Source of the DNA: Bondarzewia mesenterica
Lineage: Eukaryota; Basidiomycota; Agaricomycetes; Russulales; Bondarzewiaceae
DNA length: 64,000 bases
Reading direction: 5' to 3'
NCBI GenBank assembly: GCA_004802705.1
Contig: SGPL01000002.1
Location: forward strand, 62,001-126,000
The translations under genes were made by a program, and so were the position numbers. Numbering within the stretch: the stretch's first letter is position 1; each line of letters opens with the position of its first letter. The notes under the pieces are model-generated. The model saw only the letters and a list, made by a program, of their open reading frames with translations, made no database searches and was not told the DNA's origin. Below are positions 1 through 11,200 of this stretch, one piece after another.

Positions 1-171
1 GAGGTTATTCCATGAATTTTGTTCGATGAACCTACCCCGCTGTGACTGAGGGCAGGGTTGCACGACGCAACTAGACATCTTGGGCTATAAGGATGAAAGT
101 AGTCTCATAGTGTAATTTTGCAAAGTATTGATGCGTGGACCAGGAATACCAGCGAGTGACTGACAGGATTG

Positions 172-872
172 TCAATCAATGTAAGTCGTAGGATTGCGGA
201 AGATAGTGAATCGGTGGAAGGGAAATACCTACACAAACATGAGATCAAAAACGATCACAATCCGTGAACAATCAATGTCTTACCCTTGCAAATAGCGTTC
301 CGCGGACAAGTGACAGCGATACCGGTCCATAGTCCCGAGAATCGCGAGAGAGGGTAGCGTTGTCGCCAATGATCCATATATGACCCTGGGGCACAATTAC
401 GTGCTCGGTGGAGGGCGCTTTGATACTTGTGGGATCGACACAAATGACATCACCAGGAAGACCGAGGACGCGTTTGCAGACGACACGGCCTACTGTGAGT
501 GGTGATGCCAGTGTGACCAGATCTCCACGTTTTAGACTGCTAGGGTCTCGTCGGAAGGACAATCGATTTTCGATGACTATCTCGCCTTCCTCGGCCATGG
601 TGGGTATCATTGAGGGACCATGTACCTGGGTTTGATCGTTATTGAAGACCGAGGAAGGACATGGACGGGAGGAAGCATACTGATGTGACCGACCCAATGT
701 ATTCTGCGAACAGATGGAAGGCGCAGGCTAGGTTGATCGTCTGTGACAGAAATTGCAACTCAGTTAGACAGAGGAGGAGAAATGTAACGGAGACGAACAT
801 ATAGCGCGCCGAGACCCATGCGTTGAGCGACCGCCGCCGCTGGAGGCCTCTTGTTGAGCTTGGAGGCAGCAT
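172..872 (-). CDS. IMP1: Mitochondrial inner membrane protease subunit 1 (IMP1-like, S26 signal peptidase)
   Basis: This gene encodes the catalytic serine peptidase that removes sorting peptides from proteins entering the mitochondrial intermembrane space. Three exons read cleanly: 872-681, 625-284 and 228-172, about 196 residues, with 55-bp GT-AG introns. The spliced protein has the S26 box HGPSMIPT with the catalytic serine, the general-base lysine in VVCKRVLGLPGD, and the family box GDNATLSRDSRDYGPV. A DSR rather than a DSN box favours IMP1 over IMP2. The last exon adds a short tail ending NPTTYID, a family-like C-terminus. An in-frame 51-nt stretch in exon 1 (about 760-812) ends in a good branch point and CACAG, so it may be a further intron and would shorten the N-terminus. 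The membrane segment lies just before the serine box. The gene points away from the decayed block to its right. Confidence 0.85.
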
Positions 873-904
873 AATGTTTTATGCGTTGCGCGAGACGCTG
901 CATG

Positions 905-1180
905 AACGCACTGGATCGAGTGAGGTTAGTATTTCATGTACATAACCATTTGATTTACGTTGTTCGCACATTAGACACGGTCGAAACGGTCGGAAGCGGT
1001 CGACGACGGTCTACGACGGTGCCCGTTTTGGAATGCCCTTGGAATGGCGACGGTGTTGCCGGCATGAAAGCACTGGATCGATTTCTTGTGCACCACCATC
1101 ACCACCATCTGATTTACGTTTTTCGCACATTAGACACGGTCGACGGTGCCCGTCTGAGAATGCCCTTGGAATGGCGATGT
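905..1180. repeat. Two-copy imperfect tandem repeat
   Basis: Two direct copies, starting near 908 and 1070, share GCACTGGATCGA, then GATTTACGTT, then CGCACATTAGACACGGTCGA, and near their ends GAATGCCCTTGGAATGGCGA (1031 and 1158). Spacing falls from 162 to 127 bp along the unit because copy 1 carries extra CGG-rich sequence. No credible gene lies here; the short open frames are repeat products. Confidence 0.8.
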
Positions 1181-1343
1181 TGCCTGCTACATAGCGGCCA
1201 CCAGCACCGCGGATAGCGTGCCCACTTTGCACTTCGACGTTTTCACCCCATCCACGCTCTACTTGTGATTTTGTCCAGCATGACGTGTTGGCCGAAAACT
1301 CCTATGAATTTTTTTTTTTTCACAAATCGAGAGCTGCCGAGGG

Positions 1344-3616
1344 AATCGACTGAAGCAGACACTCGAAAGCAACCCCGATAAGGAACGCATCCCGAAAGTT
1401 GTTGCACCTGTCCGCGAGTTCTTGGGCGAAGTTAACTTGCAGTTGGGCAACGCCGAGAACAGGTTTAACTTGTTACAATTGGATCAGCAGTTGATCTTCA
1501 GACCAGGCGAGGAAGTGGCGCGTCGCATGTTGAAGTGGAAGAAAATCATGTGCTCATGTGCGAATGATAACTCAGGATCTTCGATTGAAGGAGGAAGGTA
1601 GGGAGCTGTAGGGAGCTCATCTGCAGGGGCGCTCTCAAATGCTGTGGTGGTAGCCAGGGCGATAGTGCGGAGCTGCAAGTGTTCTTGTTCGACCATGCTT
1701 TGCTTATGGTCAAGCAGAAAAGCAAGGGCGGCCAGTACAAAGTATATCGTCATGTCAGTGTTCTTCTCACTGATCGTTTTTGGGTTTCATTCATATTCCC
1801 ATTTCTATCTCGACTGCTGGCAGCCAATACCATTGGAGCTTCTTTTCATCACTCACAATGACGATGGTACGAATGCCACAGCGCGTCCGAACGGCCGACA
1901 AGGCAAAGTCCTCACCAAGCGCAGCTCGTTCAACACATCGGCATCGCCATATCCACCTGCAATCCCTGCCAAGGCCGACAACAGCGGCAAGGGTGGCTTC
2001 TCGATCACGTTCGTGCACCTTGGGCGGAAGTACTATCAAATGACTCTGTGGGCGAGCACGCATGACAGCCAGCGTAAGTGGATCGAAAATATCTCGAAGC
2101 AACAGGAAGTCATGCGCGCGCGGAGCTCGTTCTTTGATATGGAGACGCTTAATGAAGGCTTTTTCATCAACAGCATCAACTGTGCTGCACCATTCAGTGA
2201 TTTTTCCATCTGATGTACTGTGAGTTATGTGGATTTTGACTGATGATCGTATTGCTAGATGCGGGGCAGAAAGTGGTTTATGGCACGGACGATGGTGTAT
2301 ATCTCTCGAGTCTGCGGGATCAGAACCGGGATCTTGTCAAAGTCCTTGCACTCAATGATGTCGCGCAGGTGGACGTTCTGGATGAGTATGGTCTTTTGAT
2401 CGTTCTGTCAGGTGGGTGTTGCCTCTCTATTTGCCGCTGTCAATGCAAGTGACTGATTTCTTCATTGACTCTTTTCAGAGGGCCAAGTTATCACGTTCCC
2501 GTTGGATGCCTTAGATCCCATGAACCCGATGTCGGGCTTGAAGCGAGCAGAGCACATCGCCTCGGACACGTCTTTCTTCAAGGCAGGCATATGTATTGGG
2601 CGGATGTTTGTCTGCGTGGTCAAGACAAGTCCGTTGTCTAGTACGATCAAGATCTTGGAACCCATTGATCAGAATATGCGAGGACGGGACAAGCCGACGT
2701 TCCGCAAATTTCTGCAAGGCGGCAATGACAATGACACACTGCGGTTTCTCAAGGTGTGTCGACGTTTGGCATTTTAGATGGATGACAAAGCTCATGGCGG
2801 TTGTTCCAGGAATTCTATATTCCCGTGCAGTCAAGCTCGATCCACTTCCCGAAGACACAACTATGTGTGGCATGTGTCAACGGATTTGAGATCATCGATC
2901 CCGAGACTTTGGACACGCAGAGTTTGTTGGATCCTAGTGATGACTCCCTGGAGTTCGTGCGGCATCGTGCGGAGAACGTCAAGCCGAAAACTATGGCAGT
3001 TTATCAGATCGAGAACGAATTTTTACTATGCTACGATAGTGAGTGCTCGGTCAGCCGATCCCGCCTCTGGATTTTTTTTGCTGAGGAAGTGTTTATCAGA
3101 ATACGCGTTCTATATCAATGGGTGGAGTTCGCGAAAAGAATTCATGGTTCATTGGGAGGAGCTCCGACCCGTTTTGGTAATGCGTCTGTCTATCATTTCT
3201 TCCGCTGCTTCTCATCAAGCCCGTTTAGCTCTGCGATATCCCTATGTTCTCGCCTTTGCGCCTACGTTCGTCGAAATCCGCAATGTCGAGACCGGCTCTA
3301 TGTCGCAGATCATTCAAGGCAATAATCTCGGTGTCTCTTTGCCGACAATCCTCCTTCCACTAGTCATGCCCATCCTCGATCATCCCATAACCAATACTCA
3401 GGGGCTCCTGCTGGCTACGGCGTGAACCCACACGCTCAGCCCTGCCAACAGAACTCGTACGGCGGTCGTCAATCCATGCAGTCTCCTTATGGACCATCTG
3501 ACATGCCCCTGTATCCGCAGCCTTCACCAATTCCCCCTCATGGCAGTGGACGGGACGAGGTTATCATGGTGTCGGACGACCATGTGATGGTGCTGCGGAT
3601 GGCATCCCCCGGCTGA
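1344..3616 (+). pseudogene. ROM2-type Rho guanine nucleotide exchange factor relic (end of DH, PH, CNH)
   Basis: Spliced translation gives the end of a DH domain (NRFNLLQLDQQLIF), a PH domain (ELQVFLFDHALLMVK, PIPLELLF, FVHLGRKYYQMTLWAS) and a citron-homology domain (VYGTDDGVYLS, SPLSSTIKILEPID, GFEIIDPETLDTQ, ALRYPYVLAF). This is the ROM1/ROM2 family order; these proteins activate Rho1 in cell-wall integrity signalling. The N-terminus and most of DH are missing upstream of 1344. A 10-bp direct duplication (AGGGAGCTGT then AGGGAGCTCA, near 1600-1619) brings in a TAG stop. One-base frameshifts are needed between HWE and GAPTRF (about 3150) and between NNL and CLFADNPP (about 3330). Introns still look normal (1754-1823 and others), so decay may be recent. 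A 5'-truncated allele or assembly problem is possible, but the 10-bp insertion and missing half of DH are hard to explain as sequencing noise. Confidence 0.85.
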
Positions 3617-3959
3617 TGTGTAGGCTTCATTTTTCTCTCTAATCTTTATTGCACTGCTTCTTTGTGCTGTTAAGCATTGCGTCACGCTTGTCCTTTATCC
3701 ACATCCACACTTGTTTTGCAGTTTTTCTGTCGTTATCGTATCGTTGAGGGAGTTGTGTTATCATCTGTGTTGATATCTGTCTCGTCGTGTTTTCTTTCTT
3801 TTTTCCTTCTTTTTTTCCTATTTCTCTTTCTCTTTCATCCTATTAGTTCATCTGGCACATGCACTCGAGCATGTTATTGATCGTATTAACGACGACATAG
3901 GTATATCGCTCTCACCATCTCTTCGCTTTGTTTTGCCGTCAGTCTGGGTTCTACTATCA
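3617..3959. other. Pyrimidine-rich spacer
   Basis: The stretch between the two relics is rich in T and C (3790-3840 especially) and holds no credible coding sequence. It is probably the old 3' region of the Rho-GEF relic. Confidence 0.5.
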
Positions 3960-6060
3960 TCACGCGTGGCCTGAACGGTCCTGCGCACGACTCGGCATGT
4001 CTGGAATAGTCGGCAATCTGGTGGTGACGCTGTTCGCGGTCGGTTTCGGTATCGGTGTGCGTACTTGTCTGTGCGGTCCATAGCCGCCCCGCACCTCTGG
4101 CATTCTATGATTATTTAAAGCCTCCTACATATGCTCACATGTCGGAGATGTTTGGTCGCTATGGTATATCAATGGGCTTGTACCAGTGACCTTGAGGTTC
4201 TGTGAGACTTCAATGGGATTCAATGACCAGGCCTTTCTTTTCTAGTATTTACCACTCCTTCTGCAGTGGCGAAGAATCTGGCCACGCTCATTAAAGTTGT
4301 CTGGGCTCTGGCTGGACTAGCAGCCTCAGCACCGATGATGAATGTATGTTCTTCTAGTCTCGCGATGATTTTTGAATATTTTTAAACGGTTGAATTGACC
4401 CCTCCAGCTTGGTAGAAGGAGCATATTTGACATCGAGGACGCTACCGTTTACCTATCCGTTCAAAGAGTTGCAGACATTTGGAATTTAGGCATGCCTACT
4501 CACTCGTACAGATTCCCAATGATAGACCCGGTAACTGGTGAGTCACCACTCTTTTCCAGAGGAGAGAGGAACACTGCAATGACTTTGTTTTCTGCAATGA
4601 TCTTCATTGGGTAATCTCAAACTCAGATATTGCTAGGTTCCAAAGTCATATCAATTGACCCTCGCAGTGTTTGTCTTAGCCATCATTCCTTTTTTTTTTT
4701 TGCTTTTCACTGGTAAACACATCAATCTGGACCCCCTAATTGACAAATTAATCGGCTAAACTATCGGCTGGCGCTGGATTTACTATATTCTCCTCATCCT
4801 CGCTGGCTTCACGTTGGCCCCCACGTTCACGGTTCCCGAGACAGTCACCGTAGTGCTGCTGCTGCGTCGCGCAGAGTGTCTGTGCAAGAACGCGAGCAAT
4901 ACCGCATACCGCTCTGCCTCGGAGATTGTGGAGTTGGATGTGACCTTGTCTCTGCGTCTGCAACTCGCCTTCATTAGACCGTTCCTTTCGTATTTCACTT
5001 CCTCCTTTAATTATCGTGGTTGACGCATTTTGGCTGACATGCTGAGGAATGCAGAGATGCTCTTCACAGAGTCGGTGTTGATATTCATGTCACTGCATCG
5101 CAGCCTCGTGTATGTGCTCCTCTACCCGTTCTTCTTCGTACCTCTCTCCGTTTTCATCCGATTTTTTCATAACATGGTGAAACGGGCGTTCCCGATTGTC
5201 ATTCGAAGGATTGCACCACTTTAATGCCGGTCTCACGGGGTTGACGCTCTTGTCGATGTCGGTCGGAATCCTTCTCTCGCTCATGTTCGTTGCAATATTG
5301 GAACCGCGTGTATTCCCGTTTGCGCTCAGCGCGCGGTCCGGAAGCACGACTCCCAGCCATGTACGTCGACCCATTTCACGATCATCCCTCNTATCAAATA
5401 ATGACGAAATGAAGGAAGCTTCACTGAACGCGTCCTCTGTATGCAGGATGGTCCGTAGACTCCTGTTGTCAATCTCCTTGTTCATATTCGCGTGGACGAG
5501 CTATGCCCATGTGAGTGGGGTGGGCCCGATGATGAGCGGACTTCCATTCGGGAGCGCCATGGTCCTGATGTGCATGCGTTCCGTCTGGTTCTCGTCGCGC
5601 AGTCCGCCTCATTGCCCCCCCCCCCAGATCTCTGCAAACACATTCGTGAGTGACTCGTTCCAACAGTACTTGACCTTGGCCATCGCAACCAAGACATTTA
5701 TCTGATCGCTGGCCAGTGCTGCGTACCCACACTCGTCATCCAGGTGTGTTGCGTTCCGTCTCCATCCCACCCCGTTTTGTCATTTCTTTGCTGAGATAGA
5801 TAGATCTGCGACGTCACGCATGCTGGGTCTGGGTCGGGTTGGTTCATATCATAGACGTACGACGGGATGAACCCCCTCTGGACATCGACGCCGCTCGCGC
5901 TCGTGTCGATGGTCAAGATACCAATTCCGTTCGTGTTCTTTTATGTAGGTGCGCCGTCGGAAATACTTTATTCTGCGCGGCCTGGTGGGGATCTCGCATC
6001 CGCGCAGCCAGCCGCCGTGCGAACGAACGGGTCCGCTCCGTCGCCTGAACACTTGGTGAG
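3960..6060 (+). pseudogene. Major facilitator superfamily transporter relic (DHA1, drug/polyamine-type)
   Basis: Fragments in family order are spread over three frames: GNLVVTLFAVGFGIG (helix 2), AHMSEMFGRYGI (the loop 2-3 signature), VAKNLATLI and LAGLAASAPMMN (helices 4-5), VADIWNLGMPT, IGWRWIYYILLILAG with VPETVTVVLLLRRA (helix 6 and central loop), LHHFNAGLTGLTLL, WTSYAHVSGVGP and GLPFGSAMVL, then NPLWTSTPLALVSMV with IPIPFVFFYVGA (last helix). Known members are 12-helix proton antiporters exporting drugs or polyamines. No single splicing model restores a frame: stops and frameshifts fall between nearly all blocks, and an N at 5391 adds uncertainty. It lies directly behind the Rho-GEF relic, making a 4.7-kb tract of dead genes. 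Confidence 0.8.
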
Positions 6061-6516
6061 TTGACTTGAGTTCAAGGCTTCTCTCCGAGTCCTCGACCAT
6101 GTTGTTCGACGTCATTTGATCCGCCGTTGGTAACTCATGGGATTCCTATATGGCATTGCCAATGACTTGCGGGCTTGTACCGTGTACATACATTGCATTT
6201 GGATAATTTTAAAAAACGATATTTCATGTGAGAAATAGACCTGCAGAAGCGCTGATTAGGACGAAGTCGTCCACGGTGCGGGTGCTGTTAATATGAAAAA
6301 TGGATCAAAAAGTCCAGACCGCAAGGGCCTGGATTGATGAAGAGAACTGTGGTTGCTGAGGCACCGTCTCTACCGTCGCGGTGCCGACTGTGCAGATCAA
6401 GACACCAATTGAGTCGTAAATTAGCGGAGGAAGGACATTGTCGGGATGACATCAAACGGTCCTTTGCAGCCCTAACCCTAACAAAAAGTCCCCATCCTTT
6501 CATCTCATCGACGACC
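6061..6516. other. Spacer and 5' region of ELP4, with a telomere-like motif
   Basis: No gene was recognised. CCCTAACCCTAAC occupies 6470-6482, about 35 bp before the ELP4 start codon; it is two units of the telomeric repeat. The in-frame upstream extension to 6334 has no recognisable protein and is taken as 5' UTR. Confidence 0.5.
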
Positions 6517-8029
6517 ATGTCCTCCTTCAAGAGAAAAGTGGCCCCAAAGCAGCCCGCTCTACCCTCGGGCACGCGTTACTCGCCCTCGTCCTCGTCGACG
6601 CTCATCACATCGACGGGAATTCCTTCGCTTGACGACATCCTCGGTGGTGGGCTGCCCCTGTCGTGTACGTTGCTCGTGCTCGCGCCCGATCCGCACTCGG
6701 CGTACGGCGAGCTCGTGCAGAAATATTTTGTCGCGCAAGGCCTCGCGTGTGGGCAGAAGATCTGTGTTGTTGATGATGATGCGGATTCGTTTGTCAAGGA
6801 GTGCATGTGGATGCCGGCCGCGCCTGCCATGCAGGTTGACGAGGACGTTAAGGATGGGGAGATCAAGATCGCGTGGAGGTATGGCCAGATGAAAAAGTTT
6901 CAGACGACCGTGTCGTCAACACTGACCCCGTATGTGAGTTTTTTTTAGTGTTGTGCTTATGGTGCTGCTGTTGTGATCATCATCATTAGAATCTGTTTTT
7001 AACCTATGATGCATCACTCTAGGTCGGAGGAGGAGTTTTGCCGCACGTTTTGATCTCTCGTGTAGGATGCCGCATTCCGTACTCGAGGCGTCCGACGTGC
7101 GGTCATTGCCCGTGTCGGACACGGATGGAGATTCCGGGGGACAGGTGCTTTCGAGTGTCGTTCGCAGGATAACTGCTGTGCTGGAGGAGACCGCGTCGGA
7201 ATCTCTACTGCCGGTGCGGATATGCATTCCGGCTTTGGGTTCGCCACAATGGGGAGACCTTGATGCACAGGTATGATCGTGAGTCGTGGATGGTGTCGAT
7301 CCTGACGCGACCATTCATCAGGATGTCCTTCGATTCTTGCACCTGCTGCGTGCACTCGTCCGCCGGCATCCGCACGCGTGCGCGGCGGTGTCTCTGGCAC
7401 CTGAGCTCTCCACTGATGGGTGGGGAGGGCCAGGGTGGACAGAAAAGCTGGGCTGGTTGTCTGACGCGTCGATCTCACTGGCGGCATTCACGGGTAAGCA
7501 GGGTTCTGTGTCATCTCGCATGGAAGCACGTTGTAATGATAGCATATAATGACCGGCGCTTTGTTTGCTAGCCGACCCAGCGCTTTCCGCGATGTTTCCA
7601 GCCCATCACGGGCTGCTCCATATTCACGCACTGCCGTCGCCGCACACCATCCTCGCGCCGAGTGACAGATTCTCGACGCTTCGAGGTTTGGCGTCGGCCT
7701 CGGGGTCGTCCGGAGGGGGCGAGAACAACTTGGCGTTCAAGTGCACGCGCAGGCGGATGGTTTTTGAGACGTTGCATCTGGATGTGGAGGGCGGGGTGGG
7801 GGAGCGACGGACGACGCCGGCGGGGAACGCGATGGTGTTGGAGGAGAGCGTGTGGCACGAGCATGTGGATGGGAAGATGGAAACACGGAGCATGCAGGGG
7901 CGCGCGGGTGCAGTGGTGGAGGTAGAGTTTGAGGGCGAGCCGGAGGAAGTGAAGCCGGCGAAGAAGACAGGCAAGGCGAAGAAAAAGGTTGCATTCCGGT
8001 CGGACAGGCCTGACCTGTATGACTTTTGA
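6517..8029 (+). CDS. ELP4: Elongator complex protein 4 (PAXNEB family), with an apparent one-base frameshift
   Basis: ELP4 is a RecA-like subunit of the Elp4-5-6 ring of Elongator, which modifies wobble uridines of tRNA. The start in ACCATGTCC gives MSSFKRK, followed by STGIPSLDDILGGGLPL and GQKICVVDDDADSFVKE. Exons are 6517-6929, 7023-7270, 7322-7493 and 7572-8029, about 429 residues. Later motifs are RMPHSVL, LRFLHLLRALVRRHPH and GENNLAFKCTRRRMVFETLH, with a basic tail ending SDRPDLYDF. In exon 2 the frame breaks at CGTTTTGA (7047-7052): as read it gives RTF then stop, while dropping one T gives FDLSCRMP, the conserved family sequence, and makes the exon sum divisible by three. Everything else looks conserved, so an assembly error or very recent mutation is more likely than an old pseudogene. 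Confidence 0.88.
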
Positions 8030-8295
8030 TGATGGATGTGATGCACTGTATGTATTGAGTATTGTACGCGGATTTGACATGCAGATGTGTGTCTGAACGT
8101 GCAGGAGAGTACGTTATTATCACGACGGTGGGAGAACGGTCCATGTATGTAGTAAAAGAGCGCCGCACTGCTCGTTGGATCACAGCGTCCATCATCGATC
8201 GGACACCCACACTGTCGCGTTGCCAACGCGTTTGCGTATTTCTGCTGGCAGAGATTATGAAAACGTTCGGGAACGTTGAGCTGTCGGTATCGAGG
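8030..8295. other. Spacer between ELP4 and the LRR Rho-GEF
   Basis: Short same-strand spacer. It holds an ATG at 8257 in frame with the proposed start at 8296, so the Rho-GEF could begin 13 residues earlier. Confidence 0.4.
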
Positions 8296-11200
8296 ATGGT
8301 GCACGGGAGAAACAAACCACTGCCGGCCAAGCCTGAGAGCGAGGCGTGGAGGACGACGGGTGAGTTATGGACGATGACTATATTTGGGCACTCCGTTCCT
8401 TGTCCGCGACTGTCTCGACGGTCCCTTCGCCTCTCCTTCGCTTTCGCCCTTGTCTTTCCTTCACGCATGCTGCCGCTGACTCTCGCAATCCACTTTCCTC
8501 AGACGTAGAATACCCCCGCCTCAGCCCGTCCGCCGTCTCCCGCCCGCGCGCCCCGACGCCCCAGCACGTCCACGACGCCTCCTGGTCTCCCATGGCCGAC
8601 CCTCTCTCTCTCCCAAATTCGCCTTCCCACTCCCATCCCCATGACCACATGGACTCCTTCTCCTTCGTCGCCTCCACTTCCCCATCCACCTCCTCGGCCC
8701 AACCCCATTTTCACTCTCCCCTCCTCTCTCGCACCGACGACGACTCCGACGATATCCCATATGTCGATNCCTCTCCCTCCAAATCCTTCTTGCGGCCTCC
8801 GAAAGGCGCTGCCCTTCCAGACCCATCTCAATTTCCCCACCCGTACCCTTTTCATCCCCCACAGCACCATTTGAGTTCCATGCCTCCCGCGCTCTCATCA
8901 GGCGGCTCCTCCTCCGCCTCTACTCGCTCTTCTGCTTACACGTCTGCATATAGCAGTACCGGCAGCGCGCTGGCTGCCAGTGACTATGGAAACCAGGTCC
9001 AAGTCGCCTCCAGCGAAGATGATGAAGCGCCTGCTATGGGCATAGGCGTGGGTATAACCTCGGACGACGTAGTACAGCTCATGTCTCAAGACCCCCATGG
9101 TCCATCTCCTCCATCCCAGTCGCGTCTCCCCATCGATCAAACGCGCTGGTCTCAATCTTACGCGGCTAGCATACGCTCTCGCTCGTCCTTGGTCAGGAGC
9201 AACAGCGTTCACGAAACCGGCACCCCGACTTTGCAGCCAAAGCGAAGCTACGATCTCAGCTGGCAATCCGTCGACGAGCGTGACGAGGTCGACTTGACCA
9301 GTGGCGACGAGACGGAAGATACCGATTTAGAGCTCGAGGTCGACGAGTTGGACGAGGAAGAACGGGAAGAGGAACGCACCACTGCCGTCGTGATGGCTGA
9401 GGAGGGGCGTGGTCAAATAGTTCGGGGAGACGGCGTGCCAACCGTGCATTTGCAAGTTCAGTCAGGTGCGTTTCGTCGTTTGATCCTTCCTCGCCTTCCT
9501 TCATCTCAAAAACATCGACGCCGCAATCAAAAAAGGCACAACGCATCTTCTCGTCGGTTCTTCGAGCACGCCAAATGCCATGCCCGCCTTCTTGACGACG
9601 ACCCTGATCCAAATAAGCAGCACCCTCGTCGCTCTCGACATTTCCGCCAATTTCCTCGGAGCTCTCCCTCCCGCTCTGGAAGCGTGCATTTATCTAGAGG
9701 AGCTCAATATCTCATCTAATCCGCTCCGTGCATTTCCTCTCTTTGTCGCAAATCTCATATCCCTCCGCGTCCTTATCGCGGACTCTACCGGAATCACGAC
9801 CCTTCCTGCCCCTCTCGGCGCGCTCGAGAAACTTCACACGCTCAGCGTTCGTCGAAACAAATTTTACTTGCTACCAAGCTGGCTCTGTCTTCTTTCCTCC
9901 TTGGAAACACTCTTGGTGGATGGGAACCCTTTCCAGGGGCCGTGGAAGGCCCTCGTCGATCCGTTGCTATCGAAGGACTCGCCCCTGACGCCGCTCTTTA
10001 CTCCTTCAATTCCAAATCTCCCCTTGCATTCTGTTAATATCCAGGATACGGAGCCGTTGACGGATACCGATGTAGAAGATCTCCCCGATTCGCCGCTCGC
10101 TGAACATGATGGCCGGCCCGCGGAAGAGGAGGATACAATCACCCCGCAGCGTATTCTCGGCCGCGCGACGAGCTATGCAGCTCCGGGCCCAGACGATGAG
10201 CCTGCCCGCGGTGTCGTGCGCACAAGGACGACGCCGAACCGTGCCTATTACGAGAAGTCACGCCGCGGTGGCAGCGGCGGAGGCGATGGCTCGTCACGGC
10301 CAAGCAGGAAGGTGCCCGACTCCGGATACTTTGGCGAGCACGAAGTCCGCCGAATGAAAAGCGCAAGCGAATTGCGCAGGGAGGCCGTGCCCGTTCCTTC
10401 CTCCTCTGCTTCCAACCAGTCGACCACGACTTCACCAGCGAGGCCGGGTCTGACCCACTACCCCACTTCGGTTTCTGCCACAAACTTGCTAGATCAAGCA
10501 TCACTCATGCCTCCCGAACACAAAGCACCTCCCGGGCGTTTCGCCAGCCTTGGCATCCCCGTAGGTGTGCGCACGTCTTCCGCGACGTCCGTGCGCCCGC
10601 CGACGGACAGGTCGTTCTGGGAGAGACTCTCTACCACAGAGCAGACGCTCGGCGATGGTCCGTCTACATCCTCTCGCCTGAGCCGCAAGTCTATCGTACG
10701 CGAGGGCGCGATGTCGCCTTTTCCGGGCGAGGACCGCTCAGCTCAAGAGAAAGGTGGTCCTCGACCGCGAAGCGGATCTCGTCGGAAGGAAGAAAAGGAC
10801 AAGGACAAGGACAAGTCAGGGCGGTGGGGGTTCCTCAAAAAGATGTCGATGGGCAAGATGCGCTCGGACTCGCCTGCAAACTCGAGGCCTTCGACTGCCC
10901 AAGGACGACTCCCGATGAAGACCGTTATGGACGTGCCCGACATGCGACCGTCGTCAGCGCCGGTGGTAACCCGAGTCAAACCTGTCGCTCAGATCGACAT
11001 GCGCATCTCGTCTACGGGTACCCTGGACATGCAACTCCCCTTGTCGCCGCCCGAAATCTCCGTCTCGCTCACGTCGATTGAAGAATCTGATCCAACACAA
11101 ACGCAGTCACAGACACAGATGAGCGCGACCGCATTGCCCTCTCCCTCTCCCAGCATGTTGTCCACTTTGAACCTTTCGGTCTCGTCGCACACGAGTCGAG

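Noticed and set aside
881..1216. Plus-strand open frame with a His run (HHHHHH)
   Set aside because: It is a product of the two-copy repeat, with no domain, no splice structure and no homology recognised.
7568..8468. Long minus-strand frames opposite ELP4 and the Rho-GEF start
   Set aside because: They are antisense shadows of GC-rich coding sequence with no domain.
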